Assembly: GCA_016787525.1 (NCBI GenBank) | Contig: JAEUUP010000169.1 | Span: 1-44,536, forward strand | DNA length: 44,536 nucleotides | Origin: Saprospiraceae bacterium | Lineage (GTDB): Bacteria > Bacteroidota > Bacteroidia > Chitinophagales > Saprospiraceae | Direction: 5' to 3' | Shown: one piece after another, positions 15,920-23,594 of the stretch | Layout of the letters: each line of letters begins with the position of its first letter | Position numbering within the stretch: the stretch's first letter is position 1 | Translations under genes and position numbers: made by a program | Notes under the pieces: model-generated | Database searches by the model: none | What the model saw: the letters and a program-made list of their open reading frames with translations, nothing else | What the model was told of the DNA's origin: nothing

Positions 15920-17302
15920 TCACTTAACACCACCCACAATTTGATACGTCCAAGCATAGTTACAAGGTATCGTATTCGGGTTCACTTGTGGTGCAAGAAT
16001 AGTCAAAGTATTGTTTTTATAAGTGAATTTCACATCTCCTTTGAAACCCAATAAACTGACGGATATTGGTTTTTCAATATTTTGAATGACCAGAGTTTCT
16101 TCCCACTTCTGGGTGATGGCAAATAGGTTTTTACCTTTTTTAGTAAAAAACAATTTTGTGTCTTTGTTATACTGAGGGGCCTTTTCCCAGCGGCGTGTGC
16201 CGTAAATACCTTCTCCATTTACTTTCAACCATACCCCCATATCGTGCAAACGTTGTTGCATGATGACTGGAATACGTCCATCGGCAGTCGGGCCAATATT
16301 GAGCAGTAGATTACCGCTTTTGGCAACAATATCTATGAGTTGATGCACCAATTGTTCGCTTGTGCGATAGACTTCGAGGTTTTCGTTTCGATTGTAACCA
16401 AATGATTCGCCCATCCCACGACATTCTTCCCATGGCCGATGAAACCCCTCAGTAGATTCGGTATTGTCTGTGCCACCATGACCATATTCGGAGGTCATAA
16501 AGCTGCCGTGTTTGCTTTTTGTATCGTTGCCCCAGCGGTCATTGACCACAATCGCGTCTTTGACAGGAGATTCATTGAACAGCCAAGCCAAATATTCCTC
16601 GCTGCGCCAAGTTTTAGCAGGATGATCCCACTCCCCATCTGTCCAAAGTATGTCAGGTTTGTAACGTGTAACCAAATCTTTCATCTGCGGCAACATGCGG
16701 TCTTCGACATATTGTGTCACATTGGACTTATAAATAGGATTAAACCACTCATAAAGCGAATAGTAGTAACCCATTTTCAAATTTTTGGCGCGGACTGATG
16801 CCATCAAGTCTCCAGCTAAGTCTCGATGAGGACCAACATCTACTGCATTCCAATTCCAAGACTGAGGAGATGGCCAGAGTGTGAAACCTTCGTGGTGTTT
16901 GGAGGTCAAAACCACATATTTTGCTCCTGCTTTGTCAAAAATATTGGCCCAGTCGTCGGGATTAAACAATTCAGCTTTAAAATCTTGTACAAAATCTTGG
17001 TAACTTCTATCGCCATAGTTTTTTTTATGAAAAGCGACAAATTCGGGATGAATTTTCAAGTTTTTTGCCGTCAAACGTTGCCAATACCATTCCGAATAGC
17101 CACTACCAAAACCATCTGCATTGGAATTAGTGGCCCAAGCGGGTACTGAAAAAACGCCCCAATGGATGAAAATACCGAATTTAGCATCTTCAAACCAAGC
17201 AGGTGTTTGTCTTTTGTCGAGGCTCGCCCAATTGGCTTGATATTGAGCTTGTATTCGTGAAAAAGAAAAGAATAGGAAAAGAAAAAATAAGTAGTTTTTC
17301 AT
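15920..17302 (-). CDS. GH29 alpha-L-fucosidase, secreted
   Basis: A 460-residue GH29 enzyme with signal peptide MKNYLFFLFLFFSFSRIQAQ. FGIFIHWGVFSVPAW (42-56), SKHHEGF (134-140) and the nucleophile Asp222 in WTDGEW are the family signatures, and LLNIGPTADGRI marks the end of the barrel. It removes terminal alpha-L-fucose from glycans in the periplasm or outside the cell. It lies downstream of the glycosylasparaginase gene, and the two would act on the same N-linked glycans. Repeat sites at 16170 and 16445 encode Pro-Gln-Tyr (the only use of that frame) and Thr-Glu-Gly. Confidence 0.92.
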   Translation of the reverse strand: MKNYLFFLFLFFSFSRIQAQYQANWASLDKRQTPAWFEDAKFGIFIHWGVFSVPAWATNSNADGFGSGYSEWYWQRLTAKNLKIHPEFVAFHKKNYGDRSYQDFVQDFKAELFNPDDWANIFDKAGAKYVVLTSKHHEGFTLWPSPQSWNWNAVDVGPHRDLAGDLMASVRAKNLKMGYYYSLYEWFNPIYKSNVTQYVEDRMLPQMKDLVTRYKPDILWTDGEWDHPAKTWRSEEYLAWLFNESPVKDAIVVNDRWGNDTKSKHGSFMTSEYGHGGTDNTESTEGFHRPWEECRGMGESFGYNRNENLEVYRTSEQLVHQLIDIVAKSGNLLLNIGPTADGRIPVIMQQRLHDMGVWLKVNGEGIYGTRRWEKAPQYNKDTKLFFTKKGKNLFAITQKWEETLVIQNIEKPISVSLLGFKGDVKFTYKNNTLTILAPQVNPNTIPCNYAWTYQIVGGVK

Positions 17303-17348
17303 CGCTGCGGGTTTGATTGTGTTGAATATTGCTTGTTTTTAGTCTGAG

Positions 17349-17418
17349 TTGCACAGATTTTAAGATTTACGGCTTGTTTGTTTGTGGCATAAATCCGTAA
17401 ACCTTAAAATCTGTGCAA
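17349..17418. terminator. 24-bp inverted repeat between glycosylasparaginase and fucosidase genes
   Basis: Arms 17349-17372 and 17395-17418 are complementary over 24 bp with one mismatch, around a 22-base loop. It follows the glycosylasparaginase stop and precedes the fucosidase start, so it may terminate or protect the first transcript. The text TTAAAATCTGTGCAATCGAAG recurs in similar form at 42290-42310, so this is a small repeat family. Confidence 0.6.
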
Positions 17419-17436
17419 TCGAAGGTTACACGACTG

Positions 17437-18516
17437 TCATTTAAAATAACTCTCTGCCATAAAGACTTTTCCACCATCATCAGAATGTGTCACAGAATAA
17501 CTAAATCCTTTGTGAATGGAAAAAGCACCATATTCACCCGCTTTGTTGATAGCAATAAAACCCACTTGGAAATCTTTAGCCTTGATCGGATTGATTTTCA
17601 CAATACGTTCGATGGCAATTTGACAGGCTTCCAAAGGTGTTTTTCCCATCCGCATCATCTCAACGACTAAGTGTGTGCCGCATACGCGAATCACCTCCTC
17701 GCCTTGTCCCGAAGAAGTCGCTGCGCCAACTTCATTGTCCACAAAAAGACCTGCACCGATAATAGGCGAGTCTCCTACCCTACCCCGCATTTTGAAGCCC
17801 ATACCACTCGTCGTACAAGCACCAGATAGATTTCCAGATGCGTCCATGGCAATCGTCCCCATCGTATCGTGATTGAATGTGCCATCTTCAAAATAATTGG
17901 GTGCAAAAGGCCCATTGCCGCCTTTACCTTTCTTTTTTGCTTTGATTTGTTGTTGCTCAATATTGATAATGGGCTTATATTCTGATTTTTCGAGCCATTT
18001 TTTATAGTTTTTCTCTGCGTCATCAGACAGTTTTCCAGATTCTAAAGCAAAACCATTCGCAACTGCGAATTTTTGTGCGCCCTCCCCTACCAACATCACA
18101 TGTGGTGTCGTTTCCATTAGTTTCCGAGCCACTGAAATTGGATGTTTGATGCGTTCTAAAAACGCCACAGACCCACAATTAGCCTTTTCATCCATAATAC
18201 ATGCATCTAAAGTTACACGACCATCTCGGTCAGGATTGCCCCCTAAACCGACACAACAGTTTAACGTGTCTTCAATAGAATTAGCACCTGCTTCGACTGC
18301 ATCCAATGCCCGACCGCTGGCTTCCCGCAAGACTTTCCAAGCGACTTTGTTGACTGGCAAACCACTGTCCCAAGTCGAAACGACAATAGGTTTATTCCCC
18401 CCCTCAGTATATTTCGGGGTCTGTACATTAAATAAAGAGTTGGCATACGACTTAAATCCGCTCAAAGTAGGTAATGTAAGAGCCGAAAAGTGTAGAAAAT
18501 GTCTCCTTGTTGGCAT
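17437..18516 (-). CDS. Glycosylasparaginase, N4-(beta-N-acetylglucosaminyl)-L-asparaginase
   Basis: A 359-residue N-terminal-nucleophile hydrolase that cleaves the GlcNAc-Asn bond left after protein breakdown. The start MPTRRHFLHFSALTLPTLSG has a twin-Arg-like signal, so it is probably exported folded. HDTMGTIAMD contains the autocleavage and nucleophile Thr218. MRGRVGDSPIIGAG and ATSSGQGE are substrate-binding segments. A Lys-rich insertion (IKAKKKGKGG, about 191-200) lies just before the cleavage site. It pairs with the GH29 fucosidase downstream. The repeat site at 18400, with a run of seven C, encodes Thr-Glu-Gly-Gly near the N-terminus of the mature protein. Confidence 0.9.
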   Translation of the reverse strand: MPTRRHFLHFSALTLPTLSGFKSYANSLFNVQTPKYTEGGNKPIVVSTWDSGLPVNKVAWKVLREASGRALDAVEAGANSIEDTLNCCVGLGGNPDRDGRVTLDACIMDEKANCGSVAFLERIKHPISVARKLMETTPHVMLVGEGAQKFAVANGFALESGKLSDDAEKNYKKWLEKSEYKPIINIEQQQIKAKKKGKGGNGPFAPNYFEDGTFNHDTMGTIAMDASGNLSGACTTSGMGFKMRGRVGDSPIIGAGLFVDNEVGAATSSGQGEEVIRVCGTHLVVEMMRMGKTPLEACQIAIERIVKINPIKAKDFQVGFIAINKAGEYGAFSIHKGFSYSVTHSDDGGKVFMAESYFK

Positions 18517-18908
18517 GATGTCCGTTTTAAATTGAATTGAAGAATACGATTAGGTTTGATATTGTTCGATGGTTCACCCTATTTTGTCCATCTATTTTGG
18601 GTAAAAATCAATCTATTTTCCGATATTTTATACGTCTGAATTGGTTTTATTTTCAAAAACTCACATATTCGTTTCAATAAATTGCCACATTTTTCTATCA
18701 GTTTATTTGAGTTATTTTAAGCGTCAAAGCAGTTTAGTCGCCCGCGGCAGGTTTAAAAACAAACAAAAACAGACTAATTAAGTAAAAAACTTTAAAAAAC
18801 ACCACCAAAAACTGTTATTCCTTTTGTTGTTGTTTTTCATTTTTATTTCTTTTTATTGTTTTACACTCTCTGTATAAGTTGGTTATCAATCGTTTATAAA
18901 AACTACTA

Positions 18909-19013
18909 TTAGAAAAATGTGGCAATCTGTTAGATTTTTGTGGCAATCTGTTAGAAAAATGTGGCGAATTATTAGAAAAGAGTGGCAATCTGTTAGATTT
19001 TTGTGGCGTAACC
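18909..19013 (+). repeat. Five tandem 21-bp iterons
   Basis: Units start at 18909, 18930, 18951, 18972 and 18993 and follow TTAG(AAAAA or ATTTT)TGTGGC followed by six less conserved bases. The invariant core is TTAGA...GTGGC. A spacing of 21 bp equals two turns of the helix, so initiator monomers would line up on one face. A sixth, separate unit lies at 19034-19054. These are the probable Rep binding sites. Confidence 0.88.
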
Positions 19014-19082
19014 TTGGAAATACACTCTAACTATTAGTATTTTGTGGCAAATAGTTAGAGATTGTCATCAAATGATTCAGAA

Positions 19083-19098
19083 TGCCACATTTTACTTA
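19083..19098 (-). promoter_or_regulatory. Inverted half-iteron just upstream of rep
   Basis: TGCCACATTTTACTTA is the reverse complement of the iteron core, 16 bp before the rep start codon. In iteron plasmids such inverted sites bind Rep dimers and repress rep. A second inverted copy is at 18683-18698 (TGCCACATTTTTCTAT). Confidence 0.55.
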
Positions 19099-19114
19099 TA
19101 GTTGAGTTGAAAAT

Positions 19115-20506
19115 ATGTCAGAAATAAAAAAGAAAAATCCGACCAAAAATAAGACGAAAGGAATTGCGCTGATTAAAAAGTCGAACAACTTAATCGAGTC
19201 TCGCTACAATTTTGATATTTGGGAAACTCGTATATTCCTAATGCTACTTGCGCAAATACGCCGAGAAGATGACGATTTTCAGGTCTATCGCATTTGGTAT
19301 CGCGATGTGGCGAAGGTTTTCAAACTCAATCAAAAACGAGGCTATTCTGAAATAAGAGATGCCGTGCGAAAACTGTTGGATAAGAAATTTTATGTAGATA
19401 CTGTCGTTGATGGCTTCAAACGCAAGGAAATTTACCACATCATTCGCAAAATTGGTTATTTAGAAGAAGGGCAAGAAAATAAAAAAGGTGTTGAAAATCA
19501 AGAATATATAGATGTGAAAATCGAAGATGAGATGAAACCTCTTTTGTTGCAACTGCAAAAGAGTTTCACAGCCTACGAGTTGGCAAATGTGACTAATTTG
19601 GGCGTTTATGCTGTCCGATTTTATGAGCTTTTGAAACAATATGAAAGCATCGGACACCGACAGTTGGGTTTTGAAGAACTCAAAACAATGTTTGAGTTGG
19701 AAGATAAATATCCACTTTTTTCAGGCTTTTTTACGTTCGTTGTTGAACCTGCTGTAAAAGAAATTAATGAATATACGGATTTGCGAATCGAAGAAGTTGA
19801 AAAAATAAAAGAAGGCAAAAAAATTGTGGCCTTGAAGTTTCATTTTCATAAGACAACGCCCAAGTTTATTGCCGAGCCTGCCGTTATTTTGTCCGACGTG
19901 CCACAAAATCCTAATAGTTCAGATTATACTGAGAGGGTCAAATCGGAGCGGCATAGGCGATTCTACGCCAAAGTAGTTGAATCTTTGGGTGTAACGGAGA
20001 CCGTTTATACCGATTTGCTGAAAAAATACACTGACGAACAATTTGAACAAGCGATTCGCGTCACGTTCAGAGCCAAAATTGAAGGACAAATCAAGACCAA
20101 CGCTTCTGGCTTTTTCATCCAAGCCTTAAAAAAAGGTTATACAGACATAAAGGAAGAGTCGCTAAAAAAACAGAAAAAGGAAAACCTCAAAAAACAAAAA
20201 GAAGCCATCAAAGCGACTTTGCAAACCGAAAAAGACAATAAAATTTTTGACCGTATCAGAGAATTGACGGCAGCTAAACCAGAACTAACACTCCAAGCCA
20301 TCGAAGCGGTCAAATTTACTGAGGGGGGGCGATTGATGATTGCCGCTGAAGAAAAAAAATTGAATCGTACACTCACAATTGAGGATTTTCGCCAAATCAA
20401 ACCATTGCGTCAATTGGTTATTGATGCGCTGTTTGTTCGCAACATGGAGCAGTTTACCGATATTTTGACAGAGTACAATGATTTGCTGAAACAATTGGGA
20501 GATTAA
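19115..20506 (+). CDS. Plasmid replication initiator, Rep_3 family
   Basis: A 463-residue initiator. After a basic tail, residues about 20-250 form the two winged-helix domains of Rep_3 proteins: SNNLIESRYNFDIWETRIFLMLLAQI at the start of the first, and TNLGVYAVRFYELLKQY followed by ELKTMFELEDKYP in the second. It would bind the iterons at 18909-19054 and open the origin. The C-terminal 180 residues extend the family core: a helical region, then a Lys/Glu-rich probable coiled coil (about 345-385). The repeat site at 20317, with seven G, encodes Thr-Glu-Gly-Gly; a degenerate site is at 19927. Confidence 0.9.
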   Translation: MSEIKKKNPTKNKTKGIALIKKSNNLIESRYNFDIWETRIFLMLLAQIRREDDDFQVYRIWYRDVAKVFKLNQKRGYSEIRDAVRKLLDKKFYVDTVVDGFKRKEIYHIIRKIGYLEEGQENKKGVENQEYIDVKIEDEMKPLLLQLQKSFTAYELANVTNLGVYAVRFYELLKQYESIGHRQLGFEELKTMFELEDKYPLFSGFFTFVVEPAVKEINEYTDLRIEEVEKIKEGKKIVALKFHFHKTTPKFIAEPAVILSDVPQNPNSSDYTERVKSERHRRFYAKVVESLGVTETVYTDLLKKYTDEQFEQAIRVTFRAKIEGQIKTNASGFFIQALKKGYTDIKEESLKKQKKENLKKQKEAIKATLQTEKDNKIFDRIRELTAAKPELTLQAIEAVKFTEGGRLMIAAEEKKLNRTLTIEDFRQIKPLRQLVIDALFVRNMEQFTDILTEYNDLLKQLGD

Positions 20507-20955
20507 AAGGAAGTAAAAATAGAATATTACGTTTCTTACATTAAGGAGTTTTTTACGTTTTAAACGTTTGTTACGTATATTTCTGTTTAATGCGTCCTAC
20601 CCTACTCTATTTCTACTTCAAAATCTTTAACTTTGCGAAGTACCATCATCTTGTATTTTCCTTTTTGGGCGATAGTTTAATTCTTACCTTCCTTCCTTCA
20701 GATTATATGATAAATCGCTTCAGAAATAATAATTTGAGGTTTATATGCCGTTTCTTTTTCCTTGTATTATTGATATTCAAGATCAAGACCTTGTTTTAAT
20801 AAGTTTATCACCTTTTTTACGTTTAGTCGTTTACTACCTTTGAGTAGTTTTGAACGTAGTAATATCTTTGTGCCAAAAACTTGCTTGCAATTTTTTTGTG
20901 TTTAAAACGCAATTAACGTGTATAATTCTAAAAAGTACTAAACGTAATAAACGTG
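20507..20955. other. Intergenic stretch with ACGTTT/AACGT repeats, candidate centromere
   Basis: This 449-bp stretch between rep and the partition genes has no supported gene. It contains many copies of a short motif ACGTTT or its complement, near 20529, 20555, 20563, 20573, 20819, 20854, 20915, 20941 and 20950. Similar sites occur upstream of parA (22036-22086). Clustered short repeats on both sides of a parA/RHH pair are typical of partition sites, so this is a candidate binding array for the RHH protein. Function is inferred. Confidence 0.5.
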
Positions 20956-21240
20956 CTAAACTTTATTTTTAAATTCAGTGATGATAATATCCAACAAGTC
21001 AGCTGGCGTTATTTCACGTTGAGCGGCTTCAACACGAAGGAACTTTATCAAATCTTTGGATAGGGCAGTGGTGTATTTGACACGGCCTACGCTGCTTTCT
21101 TTTATGGGTCTGCCACCTAAGTTTTTAGTGGCAGGTGTTTCAGCAATGGGCTGATATACTGAGGGGGGCGAGTAGATGATGGGCTGACCGACCAATTTAC
21201 TCGTTAAATCATCTGGAATATCTAATTTCTTTTTTGACAT
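20956..21240 (-). CDS. Ribbon-helix-helix centromere-binding protein, ParB analogue
   Basis: A 94-residue protein with a flexible N-terminal half (residues 1-50, Pro-rich) and a C-terminal ribbon-helix-helix: a strand at about VKYTTALS, helix 1 DLIKFLRVEAAQRE, helix 2 TPADLLDIIITEFKNK. It begins 12 bp after the parA stop. Type Ib partition systems pair a short ParA with such a small RHH protein. The N-terminal tail would contact ParA. Likely binding sites are the ACGTTT repeats around the locus. The repeat site at 21157 encodes Pro-Ser-Val in the flexible tail. Confidence 0.78.
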   Translation of the reverse strand: MSKKKLDIPDDLTSKLVGQPIIYSPPSVYQPIAETPATKNLGGRPIKESSVGRVKYTTALSKDLIKFLRVEAAQREITPADLLDIIITEFKNKV

Positions 21241-21252
21241 GGCTTGATATTT

Positions 21253-21978
21253 TTAAAATTTAGTCAATATTTCTTGAACCAAGGCTTTGTAGTCATTTGC
21301 ACCATTAGAATTGGGCGAATATTCAAAAATAGTCTCACCACGCGTTGTAGCTTCTGCTATGGCAACATTTTGGCGAATGGTCGTATTGAATAATTTGTCG
21401 GAAATGGTCGAGCGCAATTTTTCAAGAATGGTGCGATCCAAAATCTGACGTTGGTCGTATTGGGTAACGAAAGCGGCATCTATTTCTAAACCAATTCTGT
21501 CCAATGCTTCACTTAGCACACCATAGCCCGTCAGAGCCAAGTATTCGGATTGGATGGGTACAAAAATTAAATCTGCTGACGTATAAGCCATTTGAGACAA
21601 AACACCCAAACTTGGTGGGCAGTCAATCAGAATATAGTCATAATGCTGACTGATGGGTTTGAGCAAATGGTTGAGTTTTTCTTCCCGCTTATATTCGCTC
21701 ACAAACTCTGTTTCAGCTTTTATCAACTCGAGTGCCGATGGCAGTACGTGCAGGTTGTTGGAACGCTCGATGATAGGCGGTGGACAATCGCCACGCAAAG
21801 CTCCATAAATGCTGCTTTCTGCACGCACACCCAAACAGCGCGTCAAGTTGAACTGTGGGTCTAAGTCAATCAATAGTGTTTTTTTATCGGTGAGTGATAA
21901 AGCTGCTCCAATATTTACAGTTGAAGTGGTTTTGCCAACACCGCCTTTAAAATTTGAAATTGCAATGATTTTTGCCAT
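21253..21978 (-). CDS. parA: ParA partition ATPase
   Basis: A 241-residue ATPase of the short ParA class (no N-terminal HTH). The deviant Walker A KGGVGKTTST is at 10-19, LIDLDPQFNLTRCLG contains the A' motif and YDYILIDCPPSLGVLS the Walker B. It segregates plasmid copies with the RHH protein encoded 12 bp downstream. A candidate promoter lies at 22006-22035 next to ACGTTT repeats, which would allow autoregulation by the partition complex. Confidence 0.95.
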   Translation of the reverse strand: MAKIIAISNFKGGVGKTTSTVNIGAALSLTDKKTLLIDLDPQFNLTRCLGVRAESSIYGALRGDCPPPIIERSNNLHVLPSALELIKAETEFVSEYKREEKLNHLLKPISQHYDYILIDCPPSLGVLSQMAYTSADLIFVPIQSEYLALTGYGVLSEALDRIGLEIDAAFVTQYDQRQILDRTILEKLRSTISDKLFNTTIRQNVAIAEATTRGETIFEYSPNSNGANDYKALVQEILTKF

Positions 21979-22005
21979 TATTTATTGATTTTCTAAATGA
22001 TTGGA

Positions 22006-22035
22006 CAAAGATAATAACTCGAAATGAGACTTCAA
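22006..22035 (-). promoter_or_regulatory. Candidate parA promoter beside ACGTTT repeats
   Basis: Reading leftward, TTG (22035-22033) and TATCTTTG (22013-22006) are 19 bp apart, matching the Bacteroidota -33/-7 form. The motif TACGTTT starts at 22036, directly against the -33 element, with further copies at 22071 and 22080. Binding there would repress parA. Confidence 0.5.
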
Positions 22036-22148
22036 TACGTTTGTGTATATTTATACTTTTGTACATTTTATACGTTTAGAACGTTTTAAATCGCTCTATC
22101 AACCTTAGTTTGCCGATATTACTGAGGGGTAGGGTAGAGGCAAAAAGA

Positions 22149-22173
22149 AAGGCTGCTCTTGTGAAGCAGCCTT
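22149..22173 (-). terminator. Terminator of the sus operon
   Basis: AAGGCTGCT (22149-22157) pairs with AGCAGCCTT (22165-22173) over a 7-base loop. Reading leftward it is followed by a T-rich run. It lies 27 bp past the susE stop codon. Confidence 0.85.
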
Positions 22174-22199
22174 AAATATTTTCCAAAATGATTATTGGA

Positions 22200-23519
22200 T
22201 TATTTTTTCTTTGCTGTATATTTTGGATTGTTCGCATCAGTCAAGTCCAAAGTGAAACTCCAAACACCCGCTGTTACACCGAAGTTTTTTCCGCCTGTTT
22301 TCAGACCGCCGCTTGCCGCAATAGGGTCTGGCTCAGTGCTGTTTGTTGAACCCCAGTTATTGTCCCAAGCGTCGTTTTCACGGAATTTGATTTGAGCTGC
22401 TGTTAATGTCACATTATTTAAATACCAAGTTTTGGTACTCAAATCGTATGTGAATTTAATGTCAGGTCCACCCCAGCCGTTGGGTGTAGCATCACCGACA
22501 ATACCAATAGGTTTGTAAGGAGTGATGGTGTATTTCAAGTTTTTAAAATCAGCTGTGATAAGGTAAGTCCCTGCGGTGACTGCAATATTTGCACCACCTG
22601 CCACCAATGCACCTGCCGAGCCGCCAAACTCAGTTGTCCAAGCGTTGTTTTGACGGAATTTGATGTCACCCGCTACCAGTTTTACCTCGGCACGCCAAAG
22701 GTCAACCGTTGCGTCGTACCACATTGGCATGTCGGGGCCATTCCAACCGTTTGTTGTCGCACTACCAACAATACCCCAAGTGAATGGCTCGATTTTGTAG
22801 GTCAGAGCGACAGGGTTCATTGTGATTTTGTAAGTCCCTGCGGTGACAGCGATATTGGCACCACCTGCACTCAACGTACCATTAGAACCACCTAAATTGG
22901 TTGTCCAGTCATTGTTCGTACGAAATTTGATGTCACCAGCTATCAATGTGACATAAGCTACTAATTCGTTTGTAACAGCCGTTTTATACATGGGCATGTC
23001 GGGACCGTTCCAGCCGCCAGGTGTGGCGCTACCGACTACACCCCAGATAGTTGAGAGGTCTAGTTTGTCGGCATAGGTTGTCACTTTGAGGTTCATGACA
23101 GGTGTTTCTAAAACATTTGATGCCCCAAAAAGGCATTTGACTTTGACATCTACATCGGCTACTGAACCCGCTGTTGTACCCATATTTATCAAAAGATTGT
23201 TCAATTCTGAGGTTTTGAACACTTTTGCGAGGCTTGTGCCCCCACTGATAACAACAGGGCTTGCGAAAGTGCCACCTCTTTTGTCAATATGAACTTCGTA
23301 AGTGGCTGCGGCAGGGAAGCCAAAATCAGGCTTAACCCAATTGACGGTCAAAGCATCTTTGGTTTCATTGTCTTTTAGTAACGCCAACGTGGACGCTGAA
23401 AGGCTGCCTGTAAGCTTAGCGTTGGGATTCAAAACGACTTGCGTTTCCTCTTTTTTACAACCACCCAATGCTAAGACAAAAGCCAATCCTAAAAACAAGA
23501 TTTTATTTAAACTTTTCAT
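22200..23519 (-). CDS. SusE/SusF-like starch-binding outer-membrane lipoprotein
   Basis: A 439-residue lipoprotein (lipobox LALGGC, Cys21). An N-terminal Ig-like domain (about 35-150) resembles SusE. Three tandem carbohydrate-binding repeats follow at about 159-245, 248-335 and 338-439, each with a (G)IVG.AT..GW.GPD opening and an IKFR.N..W core, the aromatic residues that in SusE/F stack on maltooligosaccharides. It would hold starch at the cell surface for SusCD. It is the last gene of the sus operon, and its coding sequence holds no repeat site although one lies just upstream (23578). Confidence 0.87.
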   Translation of the reverse strand: MKSLNKILFLGLAFVLALGGCKKEETQVVLNPNAKLTGSLSASTLALLKDNETKDALTVNWVKPDFGFPAAATYEVHIDKRGGTFASPVVISGGTSLAKVFKTSELNNLLINMGTTAGSVADVDVKVKCLFGASNVLETPVMNLKVTTYADKLDLSTIWGVVGSATPGGWNGPDMPMYKTAVTNELVAYVTLIAGDIKFRTNNDWTTNLGGSNGTLSAGGANIAVTAGTYKITMNPVALTYKIEPFTWGIVGSATTNGWNGPDMPMWYDATVDLWRAEVKLVAGDIKFRQNNAWTTEFGGSAGALVAGGANIAVTAGTYLITADFKNLKYTITPYKPIGIVGDATPNGWGGPDIKFTYDLSTKTWYLNNVTLTAAQIKFRENDAWDNNWGSTNSTEPDPIAASGGLKTGGKNFGVTAGVWSFTLDLTDANNPKYTAKKK

Positions 23520-23594
23520 CTTTATTCTAAATTTTGAATTTTTAATAGAAAATTGAGTTCAGATTTAGAAATCTATACCCCTCAGTATTTTTTA

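Larger units (their letters stand above)
18517..19114. other. Replication origin region (oriV)
   Basis: This 598-bp gap precedes rep. It contains AT-rich sequence suited to strand opening (about 18780-18905), TTATCAATC (18884-18892) as a weak DnaA-box-like match, five tandem 21-bp iterons (18909-19013), a sixth iteron (19034-19054) and inverted half-iterons at 18683-18698 and 19083-19098. The arrangement is that of iteron-controlled theta-replicating plasmids. Confidence 0.8.

Noticed and set aside
16852-16870. GACTGAGGAGA and other partial matches (13319, 15045, 24606) as repeat copies
   Set aside because: They miss two or more core bases and are no more frequent than chance.
20590-20799. 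69-codon forward ORF after rep
   Set aside because: Composition is that of translated AT-rich sequence (mostly Phe, Leu, Ile), it overlaps the candidate partition repeats, and nothing supports a start.
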